Below, piece by piece: positions 17,109-26,900 of a stretch of DNA of 64,000 nt. The stretch covers positions 51,433 through 115,432 of the forward strand of contig NZ_FQZG01000005.1 of assembly GCF_900141915.1 (NCBI RefSeq), in the 5' to 3' direction. Below the pieces are notes generated by a model. That model worked only from the letters and a program-made list of their open reading frames with translations. It made no database searches and was not told where the DNA came from. Position numbers and translations under genes: made by a program. How positions within the stretch are numbered: the stretch's first letter is position 1; each line of letters opens with the position of its first letter. Source of the stretch: Tessaracoccus bendigoensis DSM 12906. Its GTDB lineage: Bacteria > Actinomycetota > Actinomycetes > Propionibacteriales > Propionibacteriaceae.

Positions 17109-18371
17109 GTGTTGTCACGCTGGTTGTCCGGCTTCTTCGGGTTGAACGACGACTTCGTCCGGCCGGTCCCCGGCCGTTCGTGGCGCACCGACTGGATCAT
17201 TGCAGCGGTGCTCTCGCTCGTCTCGGTGGCGACCCTGATGTACATGCGTGATCTCAGCTCCGAGATGCTCGACTACCTGCCCGTGGTGCCCTCGTGCGTC
17301 GCCATTCTCGTCGCCGGGGTGTTGATCACCTTTCGCCGCAGGTTCCCCATCGGGGTGCTGTTGCTCGCTAGCGGTGCCCACTTCGTCATCGTCGGGGTGG
17401 CCCTTCCCGCGGTCGCGTCAATCGGCGGCATGCAGGTGCTCTACTTCCTCGGCATCTACACGGCCATGGCCTATGCCCGCAACCGGCAGTCGTTGGCCCT
17501 GGGCGTGGGGCTGGTGTTGTTCGCCATGGTCGTCTGGCTGGTCGCGGCGGACAGTTACGCCCGAGCAACCGCACCGGACGAGTTCCAGCCGACACTCTGG
17601 TACTACTTCGGCACGACCGTGCTGAACTTCGCCTACTTCGGGGCCGCGATCTGGCTCGGTCGCCAGGCCTGGCTACAGGCGAAGGCCGCCTCCGAACTCG
17701 CCACCAGCCGCGATCTCGTCCGCGACCAGGGCGCCCGACTCGCTGAGCAGGCGGTGGTGGCCGAACGGCTTCGCATCGCGAGGGATCTGCATGATTCGGT
17801 GGCCCACCACATCTCCCTCATCGGCGTCCAGACTGCTGCCGCCCGGCGCACCATGGGCTCGCACCCCGAGGTTGCGGCGCAGGCGATGCTGGAGGTCGAA
17901 TCCATGTCGCGGGAAGCCGTCTCCGAGCTACGCGGCATGCTCGGCTCACTGCGTGATGTGCCGGATGAAGGCAACGGGGCCCGCACGATCGACGGCCTCG
18001 CCGCACTCGCGGATGAGTCAAGTGTCAATGGGCTTCTGGTCAGCTACCAACTTGTCGGTGAGCCCGCAGAGGCCCAGACGATCACCCCGATGCAGGCCGG
18101 CCAACTTCTCCGGATCGCTCAGGAGGCCGTCACCAACATCCGGCGGCACTCGACCGCCTCCGAGGCCCGCATCGTCGTGCGCCTGGGCAGGTCGATCGAG
18201 ATGGAGATCACCGACAACGGACGCCCGGTCCTGAGCGCCCCCGGGACAGGGCTTGGCCAGGTCGGAATCCGGGAACGGGTCGCCGCGCTCGGTGGGACTG
18301 TTGAATTGGGCCCGCGCAGCACCGTCGGCTACCGGGTCCGCGTCACCCTGCCCAGGAGGATCGAATCATGA
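17109..18371 (+). CDS. Two-component sensor histidine kinase (NarL-type partner)
   Basis: A 420-residue membrane sensor kinase. About five membrane helices occupy residues 30-180 with no large extracellular domain. A short coiled linker leads to a HisKA_3 dimerisation region with phospho-His228 in RIARDLHDSVAHHISLIGVQ. The HATPase domain follows (ITDNGRP, GLGQVGIRERVAALGG). The ATGA overlap with the response-regulator gene marks them as a pair. DesK/LiaS-like kinases of this shape often sense membrane or antibiotic stress. The ABC exporter just downstream, with a palindromic site before it, is the likely target. The GTG start is preceded by little RBS sequence. Confidence 0.9.
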   Translation: MLSRWLSGFFGLNDDFVRPVPGRSWRTDWIIAAVLSLVSVATLMYMRDLSSEMLDYLPVVPSCVAILVAGVLITFRRRFPIGVLLLASGAHFVIVGVALPAVASIGGMQVLYFLGIYTAMAYARNRQSLALGVGLVLFAMVVWLVAADSYARATAPDEFQPTLWYYFGTTVLNFAYFGAAIWLGRQAWLQAKAASELATSRDLVRDQGARLAEQAVVAERLRIARDLHDSVAHHISLIGVQTAAARRTMGSHPEVAAQAMLEVESMSREAVSELRGMLGSLRDVPDEGNGARTIDGLAALADESSVNGLLVSYQLVGEPAEAQTITPMQAGQLLRIAQEAVTNIRRHSTASEARIVVRLGRSIEMEITDNGRPVLSAPGTGLGQVGIRERVAALGGTVELGPRSTVGYRVRVTLPRRIES

Positions 18372-19012
18372 TCCGGGTCGCGCTAGTCGACGACCAGGTA
18401 CTCATCCGCCGGGCCTTCTCCCTCATGCTGAGTATCGAGGAGGACATCGAACTGGTCGGGGAGGCCGGTGACGGCGATGAGGCGATCGCGCTGGTCGCCG
18501 CCGAGGGACCGGAAATCGTGCTCATGGACATCGAGATGCCTCGCCGTAACGGCCTGGATGCCACCCGGATCATCCGTGCGTCCGGGAGCACCCAGGTGAT
18601 CATCCTGACCACCTTCGACCGCGACGACTACCTGTTCGAAGCACTGGAGGCCGGGGCCGCAGGCTTCCTTCTGAAGAACAGCGAGCCTGAGCGATTGCTG
18701 GAGGCGATCCGGACCGTGGCTGAGGGCGGTGCGCTGCTCGCTCCCGAGGTGACCCGGCGGGTGATCACACAGGCCCTGCATGGGCACCGGGCAGGATCAA
18801 CCGATCAGGCTGTGGAGAGACTCACCGAACGTGAGTTCGATGTGCTCCGGGAGGTGGCCGCGGGGCTCAGCAACGCAGAGATCGCCGCTCGACTGGTCGT
18901 CAGCGAAGCCACGGTCAAGACCCATGTCTCAAGTATGCTCGGCAAGCTCGGTGTCCGGGACCGGGTGCAGGCCGTGATCTACGCGTACGAGAACGGGCTC
19001 GTCGTCCGCTGA
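18368..19012 (+). CDS. LuxR/NarL-family response regulator
   Basis: A 214-residue regulator. The receiver domain (1-120) has the acidic pair in LVDDQ, phosphoacceptor Asp54 in VLMDIEMP, and the conserved Lys in FLLKNSEPERLL. The C-terminal GerE/LuxR helix-turn-helix (about 148-210) contains LTEREFDVLREVAAGLSNAEIAARL and SEATVKTHVSSMLGKL. It is translationally coupled to the kinase at 17109-18371. The palindrome at 19098-19115 is a plausible binding site before the ABC transporter genes. Confidence 0.94.
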   Translation: MIRVALVDDQVLIRRAFSLMLSIEEDIELVGEAGDGDEAIALVAAEGPEIVLMDIEMPRRNGLDATRIIRASGSTQVIILTTFDRDDYLFEALEAGAAGFLLKNSEPERLLEAIRTVAEGGALLAPEVTRRVITQALHGHRAGSTDQAVERLTEREFDVLREVAAGLSNAEIAARLVVSEATVKTHVSSMLGKLGVRDRVQAVIYAYENGLVVR

Positions 19013-19088
19013 GCCCCGGACCCGGGCCCGCTATCCGAGCAGCACCAAGACGACCAGGCACGAATCGGTGACTGTGCACCGTCGCCAT

Positions 19089-19115
19089 TCGGATGCTCTC
19101 ATCCGATCGGATGAG
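19089..19115. promoter_or_regulatory. Palindromic operator upstream of the ABC exporter
   Basis: CTCATCCGATCGGATGAG (19098-19115) is an 18-bp perfect palindrome. A third half-site, TCGGATG, lies at 19089-19095. It sits between the response regulator and the ABC genes, about 68 bp before the ATP-binding subunit start. Control by the adjacent NarL-type regulator is inferred. Confidence 0.6.
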
Positions 19116-19182
19116 GTCGACCCGTCAACGTTGGCCCTTGTGACCGATGCGTTCCCGGGGCCTTTCCGACATGCTGGATGTC

Positions 19183-20064
19183 ATGTTGGACATTGACTCC
19201 GTTACCCGAAGATTCGGCGATCTGACCGCCCTCGACAACGTCTCGTTCTCGGTGCCCGACGGCGCCTTCACGGGCTTCGTGGGAGGCAACGGCGCAGGCA
19301 AGACCACCACCATGCGCATCATCATGGGCGTTCTCGCCGCATCGTCAGGAGAGGTGCGATGGAACGGACAGCCGTTGACGCAGTGCGACCGCTCCGAGTT
19401 CGGCTACATGCCAGAAGAGCGCGGACTCTACCCAAAGCAACCGATCCTCCCGCAGCTCACCTATCTCGGCGAGTTGCACGGGTTGTCCTCCCGCGACGCC
19501 AGGCGGGCCGCGACCGTTCTGCTCACCAGGTTCGGGCTCGGTGATCGTCTCAAGGACAAGCTTGAGAAGCTCTCTCTCGGTAACCAGCAGCGGGTGCAGA
19601 TCGCGGGCGCCCTCATCGCCTCACCGAAAGCCCTGATCCTCGACGAACCGTTCAGCGGGCTCGACCCAGACGCCGTCGATGAGATGTTCTCGTTGTTGGC
19701 CGAGTTCACCAAACGGGGCGTTCCGGTTCTGTTCTCCTCGCATCAACTCGACCTCGTCGAACGACTTTGCGACCAGATCGTGATCCTCCGCAAGGGTGAA
19801 GTCGTCGCGAAGGGCTCCGTCGAGCAACTCCGAGACTCGGGCGAGACCCACCACCGCATCGTTGCCCGGGACGACCTCGGCTGGTTGCGGGACAGGACCG
19901 GTGTCACGGTCATCGACCTGGACGGGCCCAGGGCCGAGGTGGCCCTCGCCGATGAGGCCGTGGCGCAGGCGGTGCTGGCCGAGGCACTGGGGCGCGGTCC
20001 GGTTCACGACTTCGGACCTATCGTCCGACCACTCAGCGACTACTACAGGGAGGTGACCCGATGA
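19183..20064 (+). CDS. ABC transporter ATP-binding protein (NatA-like)
   Basis: A 293-residue ATPase. Walker A is GGNGAGKTTTM near 36-46, the signature is LSLGNQQRVQIAGAL, and Walker B is ALILDEPFSGLD. The C-terminal extension (about 215-293) is typical of NatA/DrrA-type exporters and ends DFGPIVRPLSDYYREV. It pairs with the ABC-2 permease that starts 4 bases before its stop (ATGA). The ATG at 19183 fits the family N-terminus MLDIDSVTRRFGDL; an upstream in-frame ATG at 19147 is less likely. The pair probably exports sodium, a drug or a lipid/peptide; the substrate is not determinable. Confidence 0.92.
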   Translation: MLDIDSVTRRFGDLTALDNVSFSVPDGAFTGFVGGNGAGKTTTMRIIMGVLAASSGEVRWNGQPLTQCDRSEFGYMPEERGLYPKQPILPQLTYLGELHGLSSRDARRAATVLLTRFGLGDRLKDKLEKLSLGNQQRVQIAGALIASPKALILDEPFSGLDPDAVDEMFSLLAEFTKRGVPVLFSSHQLDLVERLCDQIVILRKGEVVAKGSVEQLRDSGETHHRIVARDDLGWLRDRTGVTVIDLDGPRAEVALADEAVAQAVLAEALGRGPVHDFGPIVRPLSDYYREVTR

Positions 20065-21230
20065 CGCACCAGCCCATCCCCGAAAGAAGGGTCAAGGCCG
20101 CCTGGTTGATCGTCGCGCGCCGCGAGATCATTGCCCAGCTCACCGACAAGGCGTTCTGGATTGGAACGCTCAGCACCCTGGCCATCATCGTGCTGAGTTT
20201 CCTGGTCGTCGGCCTCATGGGCGGAGAGACCTCACCGTCCAAGGTGGCCGTGTCGACGGACACAGCCGAGGCAGTGGTGACGCAGGCCACCAGGACTGGC
20301 GGGAACGTCGCCGCTGTCCGGGTCGATGATGACCTACTCCGCACCACGGTCGAGGACGGCGAGGCCGACGCAGCCCTGTCCTACACAGAGTCCGACGGTT
20401 GGCTCCTGGCCGTCAAGAACCTGAGCGACGCCCCAGACCTCGCAGAGGCGGTGCGCACGGTACAGATCGAGAGCAATTCGGTCGCCTTGGGCGTTGACGC
20501 CGGGGAGGTCCTGGCGGGAACCACTTTGACCACGGTGCCGCTGGATGGCGACGATGGCACCGCGCTCGCCATCATCGTCGCCACGTTCGCGTTCTCGATC
20601 CTGTTCATGCTCGCGGCGGTGACCTACGGCATGCAGATCGCCCAGTCCGTCGTCACCGAGAAGGAGTCAAGAATTGTCGAGATCCTGGCTGCCGCGGTTC
20701 CGATCCGTTCGCTCCTGATCGGGAAGGTGGTGGGCAACACGTTGATGGCCCTCAGCCAGGTAATCCTGCTGGTGACCGTTTCCCTCGTCGGGTTGAGTTT
20801 CACGCCATACAAGCCGTTGATCGCCCTCGTCGCCCCGGTCGCCGGTTGGTTCGTCCTGTTCTTCCTCGTCGGCTTCGCGGCCCTGGCCTGCCTGTGGGCG
20901 GCCGCCGGTGCCATGGCCACACGGGTGCAGGATCTGAGCCAGACGACCACCCCCCTGATGATGGTCGTGATGGCGGCCTATATGACAGGCCTTTTCGCCA
21001 GGGGGACGGTGGCCGAGGTGCTCTCGTATGTGCCGATCACCTCCACCGTGATCATGCCTGGACGGCTACTCAGCGGTGAGGCGGACTGGGTGAACGCCCT
21101 GCTTGCACTGTTCGTTGCGGCGGCGTTCATGGGTCTGGCGATCTGGATCGGAGCGTTGGTCTACCGGCGCAGCCTGATGCAGACCAACTCCGTCATGTCG
21201 TACAGGCAGCTGTTCAGCAGGACGGACTGA
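20061..21230 (+). CDS. ABC-2 family permease (NatB-like)
   Basis: A 389-residue permease. One membrane helix lies near residue 35-55, a soluble extracellular domain follows (about 60-170), then five or six helices in the C-terminal half. The cytoplasmic motif SVVTEKESRIVEILAAAVPIRSLLIGKVVGNTLMALSQ is diagnostic of the NatB/YhaP branch of ABC-2 permeases. It forms an exporter with the ATPase encoded just before it. The gene ends 33 bp before a strong bidirectional hairpin. Confidence 0.92.
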   Translation: MTHQPIPERRVKAAWLIVARREIIAQLTDKAFWIGTLSTLAIIVLSFLVVGLMGGETSPSKVAVSTDTAEAVVTQATRTGGNVAAVRVDDDLLRTTVEDGEADAALSYTESDGWLLAVKNLSDAPDLAEAVRTVQIESNSVALGVDAGEVLAGTTLTTVPLDGDDGTALAIIVATFAFSILFMLAAVTYGMQIAQSVVTEKESRIVEILAAAVPIRSLLIGKVVGNTLMALSQVILLVTVSLVGLSFTPYKPLIALVAPVAGWFVLFFLVGFAALACLWAAAGAMATRVQDLSQTTTPLMMVVMAAYMTGLFARGTVAEVLSYVPITSTVIMPGRLLSGEADWVNALLALFVAAAFMGLAIWIGALVYRRSLMQTNSVMSYRQLFSRTD

Positions 21231-21263
21231 GAGCCGACTGCGCTGGCCCCACCGCATGTTCAC

Positions 21264-21300
21264 GATAAGAGCCCACCCCCGTCGGGGGTGGGCTCTTATC
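21264..21300. terminator. Bidirectional terminator between ABC permease and ctaF
   Basis: GATAAGAGCCCACCCCCG and its exact complement flank a single base (21264-21300). AT-rich ends (GATAAGA/TCTTATC) help it serve both convergent operons. Confidence 0.85.
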
Positions 21301-21318
21301 ACAGGAATCGAGAGGCGA

Positions 21319-21717
21319 TCAGTGCTTGTAATCGCCCCGGTAGAACTGAAGTAGCCAACCGGAGCATGCCCAGACGCCGATCACGATACCGATGATCGAG
21401 ATCCACGCCTGGTGCAGCGCTGGGCCGAGGGCGATCACCGCGAGAGTGACGGCGCACCAGAAGGGCCACATGCTGCTGGGCGCGAAAAACCCCACGTCAC
21501 CCGCCGCTTCGACAACCTCGGCATCAGGGCGGTCCTCGGGCCGGGGGTCGAAGCTCCGCGCGGTCAGCGCGAGGTACCCGGCGATCATTCCACCGAGTAG
21601 GCCCGCAAATCCGAGCACAAACGTGCCCGCGATCTCATGCGACATCACCCAGTAGACGGGCGTGACGATCAGAAAGAAGATGAAGATGAACCAGAAGACC
21701 CACTTCTCCGGCTTCAC
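21319..21717 (-). CDS. ctaF: Actinobacterial cytochrome c oxidase subunit IV
   Basis: A 132-residue membrane protein with four predicted helices: [62 protein letters not shown] and [21 protein letters not shown]. This is the small actinobacteria-specific subunit IV of aa3 oxidase. Its GTG start overlaps the ctaD stop (GTGA), making it the last gene of the leftward ctaC-ctaD-ctaF operon. Confidence 0.95.
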   Translation of the reverse strand: MKPEKWVFWFIFIFFLIVTPVYWVMSHEIAGTFVLGFAGLLGGMIAGYLALTARSFDPRPEDRPDAEVVEAAGDVGFFAPSSMWPFWCAVTLAVIALGPALHQAWISIIGIVIGVWACSGWLLQFYRGDYKH

Positions 21718-23441
21718 TTGTGGGCCCCTTCCACTTCGTTGTAGTCATTCCGCCCGAGTAGTTCACCGGGATCGGCCTGATGGTCGTCGTTTACGAGCTC
21801 AGGCCGTGCCAGGTCCAGGGCCGGGCTGTTGGACCGCACCCGCGGCAGCTTCTCGAAGTTGTGCCGCGGCGGCGGGCACGAGGTGGCCCATTCGAGCGAA
21901 CGCCCCCAGCCCCACGGGTCGTTGACCTGGACGCTGGGCGACTTGCGGGTGATCCAGACGTTCCACAGGAAGGGCAACATGCTAACCCCGAGCAGGAACG
22001 CGCCGAATGTCGAGACCTGGTTGAGGAAGGTGAATCCTGTCCAGGCGCCGTAGTCGGCGATCCGTCGCTGCATGCCCTCAACACCCAGCCAGTGCTGCAC
22101 CAGGAACGTGGTGTGGAATCCGATGAAGAGGGTCCAGAAGTGGATCTTGCCCCAGGTCTCGTTGAGCATCTTCCCGGTGAACTTCGGCCACCAGTAGTAG
22201 AAGCCGGCGAACATGGCGAACACCACCGTACCGAAGAGCACGTAGTGGAAATGGGCCACGACGAAGTACGTGTCGGAGACGGGGAAGTTGAGGGCCGGTG
22301 AAGCGAGGATGATGCCGGTGAGGCCACCGAAGAGGAACGTCACGAGGAACCCGATGGCGAACGTCATGGACGTGTTGAGAGTCAATGACCCACGCCACAA
22401 GGTACCGATCCAGTTGAAGAACTTCACACCTGTCGGCACCGCAATCATGAAGGTCATGAACGAGAAGAAGGGAAGATTGACGGCACCGGTGACGAACATG
22501 TGGTGTGCCCACACCGAGATCGAGAGGGCACCAATGGCCAACGTCGCGAAGACCAGACCGTAATACCCGAACACCGGCTTGCGGCTGAAGGCGCTGAGCA
22601 CCTCGGTGATGATGCCGAAGAACGGCAGCGCGATGACGTAGACCTCCGGGTGCCCGAAGAACCAGAACAGGTGCTGCCACAGGATCGCACCGCCCGAGGC
22701 CGGGTCGAGCACGTTGCTGCCGAGCACCCTGTCCGCCGCGAGAACCAACAGACCCGCCGCGAGGACCGGGAAGCAGATCAGGATCATCATCGACGTGACG
22801 AGGATGTTCCAGGAGAAAATCGGCATCCGGAACATCGTGAGGCCGGGCGCGCGCATTGTGATGATGGTGGTGACGAAGTTCACCGCTCCGAGGATGGACG
22901 AAAGACCCAACAGATAGAGCCCCATGATCCAGAGATCGTGGCCGACGCCCGGTGAGTGGATCGAGTTCGACAATGGCGCGTAGGCGAACCACCCGAAGCT
23001 GGCGGCGCCGCCCGGGCTGGCGAACCCTGCGCAGGCCATGATCGAGCCGAACAGGTAAAGCCAGTACGCGAAGGAATTGAGCCGAGGGAACGCGACGTCA
23101 GGGGCGCCGAGTTGCAGCGGCAGGATGGCATTGGCGAAGCCCGAGAACATCGGGGTGGCGAACATGAGCAGCATGATCGTGCCGTGCATGGTGAAGAACT
23201 GATTGAACGTCTCAAAGTTCATGAAGTCCATGCCGGGGTTGGCCAGCTCCGCCCGGATCCCAAGGGCCAGCAGACCACCGAGACCGAAGAAGACAAACGC
23301 GGTCACGAAGTACATGTTGCCGATGACCTTGTGGTCGGTGGTGGTCAGGTACTTCATGGCCTTCTGGCCGAAGGACACATGTGTCCGGGTGCCCGTCTCC
23401 TCGACGAGCCGCGTGCGTGCCGCTACGGATGCGCTACTCAT
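21714..23441 (-). CDS. ctaD: Cytochrome c oxidase subunit I
   Basis: A 575-residue catalytic subunit of aa3 oxidase with 12 or so membrane helices. [12 protein letters not shown] carries a haem a ligand, and [24 protein letters not shown] has the His-Tyr crosslink and CuB ligand. [10 protein letters not shown] supplies the two further CuB histidines, and [11 protein letters not shown] the haem a/a3 ligands. It reduces oxygen to water and pumps protons. Its ATG overlaps the ctaC TGA (TGATG), and its stop overlaps the ctaF GTG. The GTG one codon upstream is an alternative start. Confidence 0.98.
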   Translation of the reverse strand: MSSASVAARTRLVEETGTRTHVSFGQKAMKYLTTTDHKVIGNMYFVTAFVFFGLGGLLALGIRAELANPGMDFMNFETFNQFFTMHGTIMLLMFATPMFSGFANAILPLQLGAPDVAFPRLNSFAYWLYLFGSIMACAGFASPGGAASFGWFAYAPLSNSIHSPGVGHDLWIMGLYLLGLSSILGAVNFVTTIITMRAPGLTMFRMPIFSWNILVTSMMILICFPVLAAGLLVLAADRVLGSNVLDPASGGAILWQHLFWFFGHPEVYVIALPFFGIITEVLSAFSRKPVFGYYGLVFATLAIGALSISVWAHHMFVTGAVNLPFFSFMTFMIAVPTGVKFFNWIGTLWRGSLTLNTSMTFAIGFLVTFLFGGLTGIILASPALNFPVSDTYFVVAHFHYVLFGTVVFAMFAGFYYWWPKFTGKMLNETWGKIHFWTLFIGFHTTFLVQHWLGVEGMQRRIADYGAWTGFTFLNQVSTFGAFLLGVSMLPFLWNVWITRKSPSVQVNDPWGWGRSLEWATSCPPPRHNFEKLPRVRSNSPALDLARPELVNDDHQADPGELLGRNDYNEVEGAHK

Positions 23442-24298
23442 CACTTGTGCTCCTCAGGTGCTGCGGTTGGCAGGACGGCCTGCAGCGCGTCTTCCAGCTT
23501 GAGTTCTCCTGCTCCGCCGTTGGCGGCAAGTTCCCTGACCCGCTCGGCGTATTCCTCCTCAGAAACGACGTGCACGGTGAACAGCATCATGGCGTGCTTC
23601 TCGCCGCACAATTCTGCACACTTGCCGTCGAAGGTGCCCAGCCGGTTCGGCGTGGCATCGAAGGAGTTCGGGTGTCCCGGGATCACGTCGAGCTTGAAGT
23701 AGAAAGCCGGGACCCAGAACGAATGGATCACGTCCGCGGATTCGAGATTGAACCGGACGCGCTGATTGATCGGGAGGTACAGGTCGGGCAACGACTCGAC
23801 GGTACCCACGACGTGCGCATTGGTACCGATCGCCGGGTTGTCCTCCTCCATGTAGTTGAAGGTCCAGGACCATTTCTGCCCGATCACGTTGATGACCGTG
23901 TCCGGCTCCTCCTCCTGCTGGATCATGGCGTCCTGGGCCTTGACCGTGTAGAAGAACAGAACGCCGATGATCAGGAACGGGACCAGCGTGTAGAGGAGCT
24001 CGAGCGGCAGGTGGTAGGCCGTCTGGCGTGGCGCCGGCGCATCGCCTTCCTTGCGTCGGTACCGCACGACGGCCCAGCCGATGAGGCCCCAGACCAGCGC
24101 CCCGATCACAAAGGATGCGATCCAGGCACCGACCCAGAGGTTGCCGACATTCGGTGCCTCCGCTGTGGCCGCCTCCGGTAGGCCGAACCGGGCCCCCTGC
24201 CCGGAGCACGCCGTCAGGGCGGCAAGCGTCAGGGGGGTGGCGACCAGTAGACCAGCGCGGGTCCTTCGCCGACGTGATGGCGCAGATTCGCGACTCAC
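23441..24298 (-). CDS. ctaC: Cytochrome c oxidase subunit II (lipoprotein)
   Basis: A 285-residue CuA subunit. The N-terminus is a lipoprotein signal with lipobox LTAC (Cys31). Two membrane helices follow (about 52-75 and 98-120). The periplasmic cupredoxin domain carries the CuA site [12 protein letters not shown], preceded by [11 protein letters not shown] with a CuA His. It receives electrons from QcrC. GTG 24298 is preceded by GGAAGG. It is the first gene of ctaC-ctaD-ctaF. Confidence 0.97.
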   Translation of the reverse strand: MSRESAPSRRRRTRAGLLVATPLTLAALTACSGQGARFGLPEAATAEAPNVGNLWVGAWIASFVIGALVWGLIGWAVVRYRRKEGDAPAPRQTAYHLPLELLYTLVPFLIIGVLFFYTVKAQDAMIQQEEEPDTVINVIGQKWSWTFNYMEEDNPAIGTNAHVVGTVESLPDLYLPINQRVRFNLESADVIHSFWVPAFYFKLDVIPGHPNSFDATPNRLGTFDGKCAELCGEKHAMMLFTVHVVSEEEYAERVRELAANGGAGELKLEDALQAVLPTAAPEEHK

Positions 24299-24382
24299 AA
24301 GTTGCCCTTCCGATCAGGTGTCTTACCAGCCCACCAACTCAGGAAGGAGCGATGGGCACCGCTGCTGGAGCCACCTTAACGC

Positions 24383-24421
24383 AAAAAGCCACCCCGGTGG
24401 AGCGTCTCCAACCGGGGTGGC
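24383..24421 (-). terminator. Rho-independent terminator of erpA
   Basis: On the minus strand a GC-rich stem (GCCACCCCGGT paired with ACCGGGGTGGC, 24388-24421) is followed by TTTTT (24387-24383). This is a classical intrinsic terminator 22 bases after the erpA stop. Confidence 0.85.
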
Positions 24422-24442
24422 GTACCATCGGGCCGTTTCGGC

Positions 24443-24799
24443 TCAGTGGAAGGAATCTCCGCAGGCGCAGGAGCCCTGCGCATTGGGGTTGTCGATAGTG
24501 AACCCCTGCTTCTCGATCGTGTCCACGAAGTCGATGCTCGCGCCACCCAGGTAGGGCGCGCTCATCTTGTCTGTGACGACGCTGACCCCGTCGTAGTCGG
24601 TGACGACGTCACCGTCCAGCGCACGGTCGTCGAAGTACAACTGGTAGCGCAGACCCGAGCAGCCACCCGGCTGGACGGCGATGCGCAGCGACAGGTCCTC
24701 GCGGCCCTCGGCAGCGAGCAGGGAACGCACCTTCTGCACGGCGATGTCGGTCAGGACGACGCCGACGGCGGTCTGGGTATCAGTCACGTTGGGCTCCAT
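24443..24799 (-). CDS. erpA: Iron-sulfur cluster insertion protein, HesB/ErpA family
   Basis: A 118-residue A-type carrier that delivers Fe-S clusters to apoproteins. The three ligand cysteines are present: Cys in GGCSGLRY and the pair in GSCACGDSF at the C-terminus. It is monocistronic and ends at a strong terminator. A homologue (Rv2204c) occupies the same place near ctaC in M. tuberculosis. Targets may include lipoyl synthase and the Rieske protein encoded in this window, but that is inference. Confidence 0.95.
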   Translation of the reverse strand: MEPNVTDTQTAVGVVLTDIAVQKVRSLLAAEGREDLSLRIAVQPGGCSGLRYQLYFDDRALDGDVVTDYDGVSVVTDKMSAPYLGGASIDFVDTIEKQGFTIDNPNAQGSCACGDSFH

Positions 24800-24889
24800 G
24801 TTTCAAGTGGATCGTGTAAAAGCAACACGTCGCAGTCTACGCCGCCGCACGTGGTTTCCCCAGCCGCGCCATTTCGTCCAGAGCGAACC

Positions 24890-25774
24890 TCACCAGATCC
24901 AGGTGCGCGCGACATGCGCCGCCACCTCGCCGAGGCGCCGAGGTTCCGCATTCCCGTCCCCGGCCCCCCGCAGCAGCGGGTATGCGGCCTCGAAACCGGC
25001 GAGCCGCAACTCCCTCGACGACACGAAGTTGCGCCCGACGATCCCGATCACGGGACGGAGCGCCTCGGTTGCCAAGGCTGCGACCCGTTTGACCACGGGA
25101 CCACCGAGGGCATGGAAATCCAGCGACTCAGCCCCTGTCACGACCAGGTCTGCTCGCGCAATCGTCGAAGCCAACCCGAAGCGGTCGGCGAGGAAGCCGA
25201 GAGGATCGGCGACCACCCCACCGATCCCTTGGATGAGGAGCCCCAGACCACCTGCGGCGCCCGAACCGGGGGCCGGAGCCAGACCCAGTTCCGCGGCCCA
25301 ACGTTCGGCCTCCAGGTCCGCGGCCAGAACCTGCGCGAGGTCGGCACCCTTTGCCCTGAGTTCTATCGATGCATGGCCTGCCAGCCCGGTGAGTTCACGG
25401 TCGACCTGCGACTCCTGCACGAGTGCCACGACACGCCGACCGGCACAGGCACGGCGCAACGCTTCGAGCGCACCTCGCGGATCTGGGCCGAGAGCACCGC
25501 GCCCCAGGTCGTCGCACTCGATGGTCGTCAGGTCGAGCACGATCGACGGGGCGTCCACGGCCAGGGCCTCGACAAGTTCTCCGGGAGTGCGCGGCGAGGC
25601 GACGTGGAACTCCGGGGCGCTGGCGGCCAACCCCTCGCGCAGTGGGCGGCCGATGACGCCCAGTTGCACCACGGCCACCTCGGCACCCTGGCCCGCGAAG
25701 GCGGCCGCGATCGCCTCCGACGCCCCGGCCGGGCTGAGGCCGGCCAGAGCATCAGAGGCGACGACGACCCTCAC
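24890..25774 (-). CDS. glxK: Glycerate kinase-like protein (short form)
   Basis: A 294-residue protein of the type-I glycerate kinase family, which phosphorylates D-glycerate. N-terminal MRVVVASDALAGLSPAGASEAIAAAF and the later GSGAAGGLGLLIQGIGGVVADPLGFLADRFGLASTIARADLVVTGAESLDFHALGGPVVKRVAALA are family-like. It is about 70 residues shorter than typical enzymes (360-380), and the usual DSFKGSLS-type start is altered to DALAGLSP. It could be a divergent kinase or a non-catalytic relative. GTG 25774 overlaps the PspAA stop, so it is translated with the pspA operon. Rv2205c is the positional equivalent. Confidence 0.75.
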   Translation of the reverse strand: MRVVVASDALAGLSPAGASEAIAAAFAGQGAEVAVVQLGVIGRPLREGLAASAPEFHVASPRTPGELVEALAVDAPSIVLDLTTIECDDLGRGALGPDPRGALEALRRACAGRRVVALVQESQVDRELTGLAGHASIELRAKGADLAQVLAADLEAERWAAELGLAPAPGSGAAGGLGLLIQGIGGVVADPLGFLADRFGLASTIARADLVVTGAESLDFHALGGPVVKRVAALATEALRPVIGIVGRNFVSSRELRLAGFEAAYPLLRGAGDGNAEPRRLGEVAAHVARTWIW

Positions 25775-26106
25775 AGGCCGGTCGACTCCGCGTCGGCTTC
25801 GTTGAGTTCGTCTTCGGCGTCTGGGATGAGGCCGTAGTACTCGGTGGTGGAGCGCAGCAGTTCACGCACCTCCTCCAGTTTCACGTCGATGTCCGGCAGC
25901 ACCAGGTCGGACTCGGCGATCATGTCCGCCGGGACCTCGACGCCTACCCGACGAATTCCTTCACCGAGAGCCGCGAGCGCCGCGATCATCCCCGGCTCGT
26001 CACCGGCTTCCACCCTCTCCTCGAACACCCGGTCGAGTTCGTTGAGCTCGAGGAGATCCTCCGGCTGCAGAACCCACTGCCCTTGCCCCATGATCCGCAC
26101 AATCAT
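25771..26106 (-). CDS. pspAA: PspA-associated protein PspAA
   Basis: A 111-residue protein starting MIVRIMGQGQWVLQPEDLLELNELD, the signature of the PspAA domain. It is found beside PspA in actinobacteria and archaea and is thought to modulate the envelope-stress response. It has an acidic C-terminal tail (AEDELNEADAES). Its ATG overlaps the PspA stop (ATGA) and its stop overlaps the glycerate-kinase GTG. No catalytic residues are expected. Confidence 0.9.
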   Translation of the reverse strand: MIVRIMGQGQWVLQPEDLLELNELDRVFEERVEAGDEPGMIAALAALGEGIRRVGVEVPADMIAESDLVLPDIDVKLEEVRELLRSTTEYYGLIPDAEDELNEADAESTGL

Positions 26107-26900
26107 GACTGCGACCCCTGAGCCGGCCAGTCGCCGGCGTCGGCGGCCTGGGACGGGTTGGCCCCGGCTTGGAGTTCGGGGCGAGCCGCAGCGGCTCCCC
26201 CGGTCAGCTGGGCCTTCATGGCCGCCAGTTCACTCTCGATGCTGTTATCGGACGCCAACATGTCCAACTCGTGGGTGATGTCGTCGGTGACAGTTCCGGT
26301 CGGGTCGTCGAGCGCCCCGGAGGCCAGTAGTTCGTCCACCGCGGACGCCCGGGCCTGCAACTCCAGCGTCTTGTCCTCGGCACGCTGGATGGCCATACCG
26401 ACGTCGCTCATCTCCTCGGAGATGCCGGTGAATGCTTCGTTGATGCGGGTCTGCGCCTCCGCCGCGGAATAGGAAGCCTTGATGGTCTCCTTGCGGGTCC
26501 GGAACGCATCCACCTTGGCCTGAAGCCTGGCGCTCGCGCGCACCAACTTCTCTTCCTCGGCCTGGAGTTGGGCGTGCTGTGCCTGCAGGTCATTGAGCTG
26601 GGTCTGGAGCCCCGCCTTGCGGGTGAGCGCCTCCCGCGCGAGGTCTTCGCGGTTGGACTCGAGCGCACGCTGGGCGGCGTTCTGCATCCGCTCGACCTCG
26701 GAGTTGAGCTTGTTCGCCTGTAGTTCGACCCGCTTTCGGCTCGTGGCTACGTCTGCCACGCCTCGACGCACGTTCTGCAGCAGTTCCAACTGCTTCTGAT
26801 ACGAGTAGTCGAGCGTCTCCCGAGGGTCTTCGTACTTGTCGAGGACCTTGTTCGTCTTCGATTTGAAGACGAGGGATATGCGTTCAAAGATGCTAGCCAC
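26103..26900 (-). CDS. pspA: Phage shock protein A (PspA/IM30 family)
   Basis: A 265-residue coiled-coil, membrane-associated protein of the PspA/Vipp1/ESCRT-III superfamily, which supports the inner membrane under stress. The N-terminal amphipathic helix ASIFERISLVFKSKTNKVLDKYEDPRETLDYSYQKQLELLQNVRRGVADV is characteristic. Continuous heptads run to about residue 225. The end is a disordered Ala/Gly/Gln-rich tail (GGAAAARPELQAGANPSQ). GTG 26900 follows AGGAAA. It heads the operon with pspAA and the glycerate-kinase-like gene. Confidence 0.95.
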   Translation of the reverse strand: MASIFERISLVFKSKTNKVLDKYEDPRETLDYSYQKQLELLQNVRRGVADVATSRKRVELQANKLNSEVERMQNAAQRALESNREDLAREALTRKAGLQTQLNDLQAQHAQLQAEEEKLVRASARLQAKVDAFRTRKETIKASYSAAEAQTRINEAFTGISEEMSDVGMAIQRAEDKTLELQARASAVDELLASGALDDPTGTVTDDITHELDMLASDNSIESELAAMKAQLTGGAAAARPELQAGANPSQAADAGDWPAQGSQS

